Shown piece after piece: positions 7,274 to 15,483 of a stretch of 64,000 nt of DNA. Positions within the stretch are counted from its first letter, which is position 1, and each line of letters opens with the position of its first letter. The notes beneath the pieces were generated by a model. That model saw only the letters and a list, made by a program, of their open reading frames with translations. It did not search any database and was not told where the DNA came from. The position numbers and the translations under genes are program-made. This DNA is from Sporomusa sp. KB1 (GTDB taxonomy: Bacteria > Bacillota > Negativicutes > Sporomusales > Sporomusaceae), in NCBI RefSeq assembly GCF_007830295.1, contig NZ_VLKC01000002.1, positions 4,227,185 to 4,291,184 of the forward strand. The letters are read 5' to 3'.

Positions 7274-9286
7274 ATGAAAATTAAAAAATCCAAAAAAGCA
7301 ATTGCAGCTCTTGTCGTATCCTCTTTATTCACTGTATCGTCATCCGCCTTTGCAGTAGAGACGGCACCTGACAGTGAAATGAATCCTGTGGTAGTATCGG
7401 CAGCAAAGCCGGAAAAAGAAAAAACACCTGGTTACGATCGTTTGGCTGTTCCAGAAAGCAGTAAGGCGGCAACAGAAATCATTACCAGGGAAGAAATTGA
7501 GGCCATGCACCCCAAGGATGTAATGGAATTAATCGAAAGCGGGTCAGGGATTATCGGTATGCGCTGGGGTAATAAAGGGTATTACAAAGTCGAGACTCGT
7601 GGTGGCGATAGTGTCGGGTTTATCATTGATGGTGTTTATTTTCCCGAAACCCAGGCTTCGCGTGTAATTGCCAACCTACCTGTTGACATTATCGAATCCG
7701 TCACCTTTGTCAGAGACGCATCCATTCTGACAATGGGGCCAGTGGCTTCAATTGCCAGCAATTTCGGCAAGGGCGGTACTCCCAATCAAGGCTACATTAT
7801 CATAAAAACCCTCAAAGCCACCAAGTCGATTAACCAAGCCAAGATAAGTTACGGAACTTTTGACACGGAAAAAATGAGTTTGGTGCATGGTGATCAGATC
7901 AATGATACGGCTTATTATACAATGGGCTATGCGAAAGACAGGAGCGACGGCAAGAGTGGTTGGTATAACGGCAGGGATTTAGACACTTATTTTCTGAAAG
8001 TCGGCGACAAAGGCCCGGACTGGTTTGCTGATATGACACTGATGGTCAACCGTGGCAGGAATGACCAGCAAGCCTGGTTTGACGCAAATGGCAATTACAT
8101 GAATTTAAGCACTTTGGGCAAATGGGATCCCATTAATACGACACTATTCACGACTAATGCAGCTAAACAATGGAATGAACATAATACAACCTCCTTCAGC
8201 TTCGGCTACAGTTCGGTACGATCAACCAGAGTTACGCTGAAAACGGGAAAAGGCATAGACGAAAATGAATACCTTCGCGAATTGAATTTGATGCATACGA
8301 TGAATTTTGGCCGGGATACGCTGAAGTTTGGCACTCAGGCTATATGGTGGCATTCGCCGACTGGGGTGCAGGGAACAGCGGGCTACGAACGTCAGGAGGA
8401 ATTGTACGGAACCTATCTGTACGGGGAAAGACAGGCTAATGATAAACTGACACTGGATGCCGGGGCACGGTTGGATAAAAAACATATTACCAAAGGGGTT
8501 GCTAAATATTTTAATAACGGCAGTGGAAGTGGTGTAGCCTATGATAATAGTTATGGGGAGTTATGGGATGGAGATTCAACCAGCTTTTCTCTGGGAGCAG
8601 CTTATCAAATGGATTCTGTCTATAAGCTGTCTTCGAGGTTGGGATATTCGCGCCAACCGGCCGGAAAATATCTCCTTACGGAAAATAATGAAAAACTGGA
8701 TCCGGAAGAACGCTATAAGTATGAGGCCGGTATTGTAGCAAACTATAATAAAATGCTAAATGCCTCATTGACAGCATTCTGTTATGATATTAATGAAGCC
8801 CGGGTATCTACAGGAAAATACTATTATGACGCGGATAATAATCTTTCGTCCATCTATACCGGCAAAGATTTGGTGCGCAAGGGATTTGAACTGGCATTTC
8901 ATGGCAATTTATCCGATCAGCTCGGTTATAAATGTGGCTACTCCTATTTCACCTCAAGCAATGCGCTAGATGACAGCCAGTCTCCCCATAATCGCTATAA
9001 TCTAGCACTTAACTATAAAAACAAGGATTTTGCGGCCAATATCATGCTGCTGCATGTTAGCAAGTTTGAAGGTACGACAAATGCCAATAATTTGAGTGAC
9101 ACTTGGACGACGGCAGGTACCATAGGCGGGTACACCACCATCGACGCCAACATCAGCAAAGAATTGGACAAGAATACAACACTTACTGTGTATGGACGCA
9201 ATATCACCGACCAACGTTATGTCAAAGGCATGAACTATTATGATTCCGGCGCTGAGTACGGGATTGAGCTCAGCAAGAAGTTTTAA
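7274..9286 (+). CDS. TonB-dependent outer-membrane receptor
   Basis: 670 residues. Sec signal peptide ending SSSAFA (about residue 27), then a TonB-box-like segment (NPVVVSAAKPEKE), a plug domain (EIITREEIEAMHPKDVMELI through about residue 175) and a 22-strand-type barrel rich in alternating aromatic residues. It ends in phenylalanine, as needed for outer-membrane insertion. The C-terminal strand pattern YGRNITDQRYV is typical. Ribosome site GGGGAGAG precedes ATG 7274. Its place between tonB and a FecCD permease shows high-affinity import of a metal complex, siderophore, haem or corrinoid; the ligand cannot be read from sequence. Confidence 0.93.
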   Translation: MKIKKSKKAIAALVVSSLFTVSSSAFAVETAPDSEMNPVVVSAAKPEKEKTPGYDRLAVPESSKAATEIITREEIEAMHPKDVMELIESGSGIIGMRWGNKGYYKVETRGGDSVGFIIDGVYFPETQASRVIANLPVDIIESVTFVRDASILTMGPVASIASNFGKGGTPNQGYIIIKTLKATKSINQAKISYGTFDTEKMSLVHGDQINDTAYYTMGYAKDRSDGKSGWYNGRDLDTYFLKVGDKGPDWFADMTLMVNRGRNDQQAWFDANGNYMNLSTLGKWDPINTTLFTTNAAKQWNEHNTTSFSFGYSSVRSTRVTLKTGKGIDENEYLRELNLMHTMNFGRDTLKFGTQAIWWHSPTGVQGTAGYERQEELYGTYLYGERQANDKLTLDAGARLDKKHITKGVAKYFNNGSGSGVAYDNSYGELWDGDSTSFSLGAAYQMDSVYKLSSRLGYSRQPAGKYLLTENNEKLDPEERYKYEAGIVANYNKMLNASLTAFCYDINEARVSTGKYYYDADNNLSSIYTGKDLVRKGFELAFHGNLSDQLGYKCGYSYFTSSNALDDSQSPHNRYNLALNYKNKDFAANIMLLHVSKFEGTTNANNLSDTWTTAGTIGGYTTIDANISKELDKNTTLTVYGRNITDQRYVKGMNYYDSGAEYGIELSKKF

Positions 9287-9405
9287 ATAAGGCGAATATT
9301 GCCGGTATTGGACAGGAGCCAAATCAAACGGTTAAAAATAGCGGACCATTTGAACAGCCGTTATGATGATGGCTTATGACGGTTCTGTGGAATGGAAGGG
9401 GTAAT

Positions 9406-10437
9406 ATGGCAAAAGTAATTGAGCAGTCTGCTGAATCATTAAAAATTATCATATTAATCATGATCTTAATCGGTATATTTTTCTTATCTTTCACGGTAGG
9501 CCGTTATGCGATTGCACCAGATATTGCCTTTGGAATTCTTGTATCAAAAATTATTCACCTGACACCATTTTGGCCAGAGGATATGGAAATTGTCATGCTA
9601 AAAATCAGGTTGCCAAGAATTATGGCCGCTATATTGGTGGGAGCGGCCTTATCCACTGCTGGTGCCGCTTATCAGGGCATGTTTCGCAATCCAATGGTCT
9701 CTCCCGGAATTTTAGGAGTGACATCCGGTGCCAGTTTTGGTGCAGCTTTAGCAATATTGCTGTCCTTAGATGCGGTTGGCATTCAAGTGACTGCTTTTGC
9801 TTTTGGATTATTGGCTGTGGTGATAACATACATGATTGCAATCTGGTTGGGGAAAAAAGGCGAAACCATTCTGATGATGATCCTGGCAGGCATTATAATA
9901 GGAACTTTATTTACCTCATTTGTTTCGTTGATAAAATATGTGGCTGACCCCAATAACACACTGCCAGCTATTACCTATTGGCTAATGGGCAGTTTGGCTT
10001 CTGTTAACGATAGTGACGTGTATCTGGCTGCTGTTCCGATTCTGACCGGATTGTTTGTGTTGACATTGCTGCGCTGGAACCTGAATGTCATGTCTTTTGG
10101 CGATGAAGAAGCAAAAGCATTAGGGATAAATACCGTTCGATTGCGGTTTTGCGTTGTTATATGTGCAACAATGATAACGGCTTCGGCGGTGGCAATTAGC
10201 GGCGTGATCGGACTGGTGGGGCTGGTTGTGCCTCATTTGTCCCGGTTGCTGGTGGGACCTAATTACAAAATTTTGCTTCCTGCATCAAGCCTTATGGGTA
10301 GTATATTTATGTTAATAGTAGATAACTTAGCGCGAACCTTGTTTTCTTTGGAAGTTCCTTTAGGAATTTTGACTTCCATAATTGGGGCGCCATTTTTCCT
10401 GTATTTGCTCTTAAATACGCGAAAGGGATGGGCTTAA
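9406..10437 (+). CDS. FecCD-family ABC transporter permease
   Basis: 343 residues with about ten transmembrane helices. Signatures include LRLPRIMAAILVGAALSTAGAA and the coupling segment ALGINTVRLRF, followed by GVIGLVGLVVPHLSR, characteristic of iron-siderophore/cobalamin permeases (FecCD/BtuC). ATG 9406 is preceded by GAAGGGG; the 10-codon upstream extension lacks a site. It forms the inner-membrane channel for the ligand brought in by the receptor. No ATP-binding subunit follows, which is unusual for this family. Confidence 0.92.
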   Translation: MAKVIEQSAESLKIIILIMILIGIFFLSFTVGRYAIAPDIAFGILVSKIIHLTPFWPEDMEIVMLKIRLPRIMAAILVGAALSTAGAAYQGMFRNPMVSPGILGVTSGASFGAALAILLSLDAVGIQVTAFAFGLLAVVITYMIAIWLGKKGETILMMILAGIIIGTLFTSFVSLIKYVADPNNTLPAITYWLMGSLASVNDSDVYLAAVPILTGLFVLTLLRWNLNVMSFGDEEAKALGINTVRLRFCVVICATMITASAVAISGVIGLVGLVVPHLSRLLVGPNYKILLPASSLMGSIFMLIVDNLARTLFSLEVPLGILTSIIGAPFFLYLLLNTRKGWA

Positions 10438-10448
10438 CAGAGGAAAGA

Positions 10449-10508
10449 ATGGCAGCTTTACGACCAAGTGGTTACGGAAAAATATTTTTGTATGATATGG
10501 AGGCATGA
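10449..10508 (+). pseudogene. 19-codon ORF resembling an ABC-ATPase Walker A scrap
   Basis: Between permease and methyltransferase, ATG 10449 (AGGAAAG upstream) reads 19 codons starting MAALRPSGYGKIF. The segment RPSGYGKIF resembles the Walker A of ABC ATPases (GPNGSGKST), and this is exactly where the missing ATPase gene would sit. It could equally be a coupling ORF or chance; the similarity is only about ten residues. Confidence 0.25.
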
Positions 10509-10510
10509 CG

Positions 10511-11347
10511 ATGAATGGATTGATCAATTGGGAGGTTTTGCAGCAACACAGGCAGATGCCCTTTGCCAATATGGATGAGGACTCGCAAAAAAAACGCTGG
10601 GGAAGTTTTGCCGGTATGTATGACGGCATGGCAAAGCTGGAAAAGAATTTTACTAAGAACCAGGTGGAGCAGATGCTGTTGTCTGCTGAGGATTCGGTAG
10701 TGGACATCGGCTGTGGGCCAGGACGATTGTCTGTTCCCGTGGCAAAAAAAGTAAAGCGTGTTACAGCGCTAGATGTTTCCGAAGAGATGCTGGCAAAGTG
10801 TATGGAAAATGCCAGGAGTGAAGGCGTTGACAATATTACGCCGCTAATGTCTAATTGGTTATCAGATGACGCAGTTGAAAATGTTGGAAAACATGATATC
10901 GCAATTGCATCGCGCTCAGTGGGATTTTCCGATATAGTAAAAATCAATGCTATTGCCAGGAAATATGTCTATATTTTAGGCTGGGCAAATGCTCCAAGTC
11001 TTCGGGAAATACAACTGGACTTTCTTGCGGGCATTGCGCCGGAAAAAGTGCCACAGGATCCGTATGCCCGCATGTTTGGCTATAATATTATGTTTAATAT
11101 GGTATATGATATGGGAGCAAATCCGAATATTGTCGTGGTGGACGATGGCTTTGAGCGTGATTATGTTTCCAGAGAAGAGGCCTATGCAGAGCTACGTTTT
11201 GTTGGCGAGATTCTTCCGGAATTTGAAGAGCAATACCGCCGGAATATTGATCGTTATTTGCTGCCAAAGCAAGACGGGGGATTTAAACTCCTGAGAAAGA
11301 CTAAAACTTTTGTGATGTGGTGGCGGCCGGAGGAGATGATGATATAG
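10511..11347 (+). CDS. Class I SAM-dependent methyltransferase
   Basis: 278 residues. The Rossmann motif I VVDIGCGPGRLS is near residue 58, followed by the acidic loop ALDVSEEML. Start chosen at ATG 10511, seven bases after GGAGG; ATG 10505 is too close. The gene lies between the permease and the binding protein of a metal-complex uptake operon, so it probably modifies the imported ligand or a metallophore (inference). The C-terminal half shows no recognised acceptor-specific domain. Confidence 0.75.
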   Translation: MNGLINWEVLQQHRQMPFANMDEDSQKKRWGSFAGMYDGMAKLEKNFTKNQVEQMLLSAEDSVVDIGCGPGRLSVPVAKKVKRVTALDVSEEMLAKCMENARSEGVDNITPLMSNWLSDDAVENVGKHDIAIASRSVGFSDIVKINAIARKYVYILGWANAPSLREIQLDFLAGIAPEKVPQDPYARMFGYNIMFNMVYDMGANPNIVVVDDGFERDYVSREEAYAELRFVGEILPEFEEQYRRNIDRYLLPKQDGGFKLLRKTKTFVMWWRPEEMMI

Positions 11348-11369
11348 AGACTACAGGAGATGTGAAACG

Positions 11370-12437
11370 ATGAGGATAAGTAAATATCTAAAGAATATAC
11401 TGCTAGGGAGTATGGTACTAATTGTATTCTTGCTGTCTGGATGTGCAGAGGTCACCAATTCACCTGCAACGGAGTCAAAACCGGGCATTACTATCACCGA
11501 TATGAGTGGGGCACAAGTAAAAATTCCTGCAGCAATTGACCGAATTGCAGACGCATGGCCTGCCCACCACGCTATACTATGTATTTTAGGTAAAGGTGAC
11601 AAGGTAGTAGCCACGACAGCAGTGGCGCAAAGGCCGTGGATGGAAAAAATAAACCCGCAATTGAACAATGCGGTAGCTGTTTTTGATACAGCAGGTACCA
11701 ATATGGAAGAATTGGTAAAGGCAAAACCGAACATTATTTTTATTACCTCCAATAGCAAGAACGCGGGAACACTGGCAAGGTTGGGCATTCCTGTTGTTCA
11801 ACTTTATTTTACGGATTTTGACAGTTTAAAAGAGTGTGTTAGAATTACCGGCGCAATTCTTGGTGAGCAGGCAAAAAACAGAGCGGAAAAATATATAGCC
11901 TATCTGGATGGCAAACTTGCCGGGATAACCGCAATAACATCCCCAATTCCCCGGGAGCAGCGGCCGAAGGTTCTGCATATTACATCATTGACTCCTTTGA
12001 TGGTGGATGGAAAAGATACCATTGTAAATTCCTGGATTGAAGTAGCCGGTGGCACCAATGTGGCAGACATGGACGGCAATGGCAAGGAAGTGTCGCTGGA
12101 ACAGGTGAGCAACTGGAATCCGGATATTATCATCCTGGGAAATACAGCGTTTATGAAAGGTGGAAATATTGACGGACTATTGAAGAATCCGGCATGGCAA
12201 CATGTAAGAGCAATAAAAGAAGGCAAGGTATATATCAATCCAGAAGGGGTATTTTTCTGGGATCGTTATGGCGCGGAAGAGGCATTGCAGATTCAATGGG
12301 CGGCCAAGCTTTTACACCCCAATAAATTTGAACATATCAATATGGTTAAGGAAACAATAGATTTCTTTAAAACTTTTTATAACTATGATCTTTCCGCAGA
12401 AGAAGCGGAAAAAATACTTAACGGCAAACGTCCTTAA
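11370..12437 (+). CDS. ABC transporter substrate-binding lipoprotein, BtuF/FepB type
   Basis: 355 residues. The N-terminus has a lipoprotein signal with lipobox LSGC (lipidated Cys about residue 25). Then comes a periplasmic-binding fold of the metal-chelate class: ITITDMSGAQVKIP at the start, VAGGTNVAD in the middle and a long bridging helix. It delivers ligand from the periplasm to the FecCD permease. Ribosome site AGGAGATG precedes ATG 11370. It is the last gene of the operon and is followed by a strong terminator. Confidence 0.92.
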   Translation: MRISKYLKNILLGSMVLIVFLLSGCAEVTNSPATESKPGITITDMSGAQVKIPAAIDRIADAWPAHHAILCILGKGDKVVATTAVAQRPWMEKINPQLNNAVAVFDTAGTNMEELVKAKPNIIFITSNSKNAGTLARLGIPVVQLYFTDFDSLKECVRITGAILGEQAKNRAEKYIAYLDGKLAGITAITSPIPREQRPKVLHITSLTPLMVDGKDTIVNSWIEVAGGTNVADMDGNGKEVSLEQVSNWNPDIIILGNTAFMKGGNIDGLLKNPAWQHVRAIKEGKVYINPEGVFFWDRYGAEEALQIQWAAKLLHPNKFEHINMVKETIDFFKTFYNYDLSAEEAEKILNGKRP

Positions 12438-12486
12438 AGGGATAATATATTTGAATAACTAGAAAAAATTTTTAAAATATAAAGGT

Positions 12487-12530
12487 AAAGCTGCCTTCTT
12501 TACAGTAATTCTGTTTAGAAGGCAGCTTTT
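12487..12530 (+). terminator. Terminator of the TonB uptake operon
   Basis: AAAGCTGCCTTCT (12487-12499) pairs with AGAAGGCAGCTTT (12517-12529), followed by T and then A/T-rich DNA. The next 170 bases (12540-12700) show nothing recognisable. Confidence 0.85.
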
Positions 12531-12701
12531 CATATACGTTTTATTGGCGGAGGTTTATTTGCTGGAATATGCTGCCGGACACCAGGTTGCTTGTTTAGCG
12601 ATGGAAAATAGTAAGTAAGCTAAGTGTAAGCATGCTGCAACTGAGCTTGCATCTTCGTCTATTGGACTTTAATTATCAAAATATCTTAGTTTTTGCTTGC
12701 T

Positions 12702-12760
12702 AAAAACAAAAGGGGATGCCTCGCCTAGGTTAAACAACCTATTTTGAGACACCCTTCTTT
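12702..12760 (-). terminator. Terminator of the symporter-HutP operon
   Basis: Read on the minus strand, a long hairpin with an inner GGTT/AACC stem is followed by TTTTGTTTTT. It lies immediately after the stop of the HutP-like gene. Confidence 0.75.
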
Positions 12761-12763
12761 TAG

Positions 12764-13189
12764 TTAGCCTAACGGTAATGAACGATGGGAAAGGCCTATG
12801 GCAACTTCATTAAGATTTAATACGCCAACCCCAAAATAAACAGCTACACAAAGATGTTCGCCATAACGGGCGATACCAATTTTGCCGCCCACATTAAGGC
12901 CTACGGCTTTAGTGGCAATTTGCTCTAAGGCGTCATGCACAGCACCGGCAACAGCGCCTTCACCGATATGATTGGAGGGTACTAAATTTTGACGCTGGGC
13001 AGCCACAGCGGCCCGTTCAATAATTTTTTTCACTGAAGGAATAAACTCGCCACCAAAATCTACGGCTACTGCCTGCATGTTTTGTTTTGCAAGCAGCTGG
13101 CGGACAGCTTGTTCATCTTGTCTGCTGTCACTAATCGCCATTCGTAAAGCAGCTCGCCCGACATCGATACTGGTTATATCATCATTCAT
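12764..13189 (-). CDS. HutP-like RNA-binding regulator
   Basis: 141 residues, close to the 148 of Bacillus HutP. The C-terminal half matches the family: a helix GAVHDALEQIA, a strand GGKIGIARY, then HLCVAVYFGVGVLNLNEV and the closing AIGLSHRS. Bacillus HutP binds histidine and Mg and then UAG triplets in hut mRNA to prevent termination. Start ATG 13189 has AGGAGA at good spacing; the longer frame is rejected. It follows the symporter by 13 bases in one operon, and the symporter leader is rich in UAG, so it probably controls the symporter (inference). The effector is not known. Confidence 0.7.
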   Translation of the reverse strand: MNDDITSIDVGRAALRMAISDSRQDEQAVRQLLAKQNMQAVAVDFGGEFIPSVKKIIERAAVAAQRQNLVPSNHIGEGAVAGAVHDALEQIATKAVGLNVGGKIGIARYGEHLCVAVYFGVGVLNLNEVAIGLSHRSLPLG

Positions 13190-13202
13190 AAGTGCTCTCC
13201 TA

Positions 13203-14618
13203 TTATTCGTTCGTAATAATGATAGGCTGATCTGTAGTAATTTTCTGCGTATCAAAGATCGCCACTGTCAGGAAGGTTAGCAAACAGACTGACCACTCTA
13301 AATAGATGGGTTGGGCAAATACTCGCACTGCAGGAATGAATTGCCAAGCCAATAGCGCCAGGATGCCGGCAAGTGTTGTATAGAAAGCTGAACTTCGGCG
13401 GCATAAGCCTGGTGCAAAGAGGGTGGAGAGAAATACAAGTGTAAAAGCTGTTGTTAAGCTTAAGCCCAGTAATAAGGTTTTCAAAATTCCTACTGCATTA
13501 AAGGCCAGCCATAGCGTAATAACCCCAAGGGCTAAAATGGTTACGCGATTAATTATGACATAGTTACTTTCCGTAACCTCAGAGTTGATGAAACGTTTAT
13601 AGATGTCCTGGGAAAACAAGGTGCCCGCGCCGAGCAGCAGGGTGCAGGCTGTTGATACATCGGCTGCCCATAAGGCGGCAAGGGTGGTACCGGAGATTAT
13701 GGGATCAAGTCCCATAATAATCTTGGGCATTGCCAAGGTTGCCTGAACATTAGGCATCGCTACTTTGGCGGCAAGACCCATGACGGCACAAAGGAACCCA
13801 ATCGGGAAAATTAGGACTGCGCCCCAAATAAAACCGTGTTTTGCAGCTTTGGCACTAGCAGCGCCACAAGCAACTTGTACCGGGCCTTGCGCTGTTATTG
13901 ACTGGGTAATCATGACCGCAAACCAGGCAATTATAGTAGCTGGTCCCAGACCGCCGAGCGGGCCAAACCAGTCGGTGCCAGGCGGTAATTTGGCCGCGAT
14001 GGCAGGTAAACCACCCTGCTGGTTTACTGTCATGATAGTTCCTGTAATAACACCAACATAAATTAAAACAACACTGACGACATTTGACAAACCAGAAGAC
14101 CATAGGCCGCCGATCAACGTTATGCCAATGAAAACAACGGCGCTGGTAATCATCCCGCCGGTAAAAGAGAAGATCTCGGGCAGCAGAGAAGATAAAATGG
14201 CTCCGCCAGCCAAGTATTGCATGGAGGTTATGACTAATTGGATGGTAATTAAACCAATAACACTAATGACACGGCCTTTTTTATCATAATAGCGCTCAAA
14301 TAATTCAGGAATAGTAGTGCAGTTCATTGCACGATATTTACCTGCCGCGAGTATACCCATTACCAGGGCACCTGCTGACCAGGCGCCATTATACCAGCCG
14401 GCAGCAATACCTGCGGTGAAGGCGTTTTCAGCAACGCCAATGGTCGAGGCAGCGCCTACGGCCAAACCAGTAACATTGGCAGCGACTAACAGCGTATTCA
14501 TCTGCCGTCCACCAAATAAAAAGTTTACACTGCCACCTGAGGCCTTACGTTTGGCGTAAAGACTAATGATAAAAAGCATAAAAATATACAGAACCACGAT
14601 TGAAAATTGTATCGACAT
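13203..14618 (-). CDS. Sodium:solute symporter family transporter
   Basis: 471 residues, about 13 transmembrane helices. It has the SSS family core: AKRKASGGSVNFLFGGRQMN after TM1, a Gly/Ala-rich TM2-TM3 region (GLAVGAASTIGVAENAF), and the conserved WAADVSTACTLLLGAGTLFSQDIYKR segment. It imports an unknown solute with Na+; proline, pantothenate and amino acid carriers belong to the family. ATG 14618 is preceded by GGATGGAG on the minus strand. First gene of a two-gene unit with the HutP-like regulator. Confidence 0.88.
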   Translation of the reverse strand: MSIQFSIVVLYIFMLFIISLYAKRKASGGSVNFLFGGRQMNTLLVAANVTGLAVGAASTIGVAENAFTAGIAAGWYNGAWSAGALVMGILAAGKYRAMNCTTIPELFERYYDKKGRVISVIGLITIQLVITSMQYLAGGAILSSLLPEIFSFTGGMITSAVVFIGITLIGGLWSSGLSNVVSVVLIYVGVITGTIMTVNQQGGLPAIAAKLPPGTDWFGPLGGLGPATIIAWFAVMITQSITAQGPVQVACGAASAKAAKHGFIWGAVLIFPIGFLCAVMGLAAKVAMPNVQATLAMPKIIMGLDPIISGTTLAALWAADVSTACTLLLGAGTLFSQDIYKRFINSEVTESNYVIINRVTILALGVITLWLAFNAVGILKTLLLGLSLTTAFTLVFLSTLFAPGLCRRSSAFYTTLAGILALLAWQFIPAVRVFAQPIYLEWSVCLLTFLTVAIFDTQKITTDQPIIITNE

Positions 14619-14740
14619 ACTCCATCCTACCTTTCTACACCTAACTAGTTATTGGCCGGTTACACACAAATCACTCACTTTCCGGGCTATTACAATCCTG
14701 CCATCCTACACTACCGAGCCAAAACATTAATTCTACAAAT
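14619..14740 (-). promoter_or_regulatory. UAG-rich leader of the symporter mRNA
   Basis: On the minus strand eight TAG triplets occur in about 110 bases (plus-strand CTA starts at 14627, 14635, 14641, 14645, 14687, 14706, 14711 and 14733); about two would be expected by chance. HutP recognises spaced UAG triplets, so this is a plausible RNA operator. Spacing is not the exact four-base spacing of Bacillus hut. Confidence 0.4.
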
Positions 14741-14875
14741 TTTATGGTAATCAATTAGGTAAAAAGTGTCAATGGTGATATCTGTAAAATAATTTACAAA
14801 TATTGCAAACTTGGCAGGATATTGGTGCAATATGTTGAAATAGTACTGTCAAAAGCATAATGTGAGGTAGGACTT

Positions 14876-15481
14876 ATGGGGATTCTGCAGAAAAAGCTTC
14901 TTATTGTGGTTCTGCTGGCATGCGGGATAGTAGTCTATAGTTTCCATAGCTTTTGGCAAAAAGATCCTGGTGACCCGGGGGAGAGCGCGGTGTCAACTGC
15001 TCCGGGGAATTTACCAGCCACCAATACTACTGTGAATAGCCCTTCAGGCAGCGAGGTTGTCGTCTATGTCAGCGGTGGAGTGAATAAACCCGGTGTATAT
15101 AAACTTCCCCAAGGCAGCCGGATTGTTGATGCGGTTACTGCAGCAGGCGGGTTTGCCCTTGGCGCAGATCCTGTCAAAATTAATTTGGCATTGCATTTGA
15201 AAGATGAGATGCAAGTCAATGTTCCTTATACCGTTACTGCTGCCGGTAATGGTACTCCCAATTCAGGCGCGTCTGACAGCAAGTCTGATGATAAAATTAA
15301 TATCAATACCGCCTCTGCGGCTGAGCTTGATAAGCTGCCAGGCATTGGTCCGGCACTGGCTGAACGGATTGCGCAATTTCGTACAGCAAACGGGGCATTT
15401 AGTGATCTTGCTGACCTCAAAAAAGTACCCGGAATTGGTGAAGCCAAATACAATCAGTTTAAAGATAAGATATCCCTGTAG
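14876..15481 (+). CDS. comEA: Competence protein ComEA
   Basis: 201 residues. N-terminal transmembrane anchor (8-26), a Thr/Pro/Ser linker, an SLBB domain (about 57-115, VVYVSGGVNKPGVYKLPQGS) and a C-terminal helix-hairpin-helix DNA-binding domain (about 138-200) with two GIG turns (LPGIGPALAERI and VPGIGEAKYNQF). It captures double-stranded DNA outside the inner membrane for uptake through ComEC, encoded 2 bases downstream. ATG 14876 follows GAGGTAGG. Confidence 0.93.
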   Translation: MGILQKKLLIVVLLACGIVVYSFHSFWQKDPGDPGESAVSTAPGNLPATNTTVNSPSGSEVVVYVSGGVNKPGVYKLPQGSRIVDAVTAAGGFALGADPVKINLALHLKDEMQVNVPYTVTAAGNGTPNSGASDSKSDDKININTASAAELDKLPGIGPALAERIAQFRTANGAFSDLADLKKVPGIGEAKYNQFKDKISL

Positions 15482-15483
15482 CC

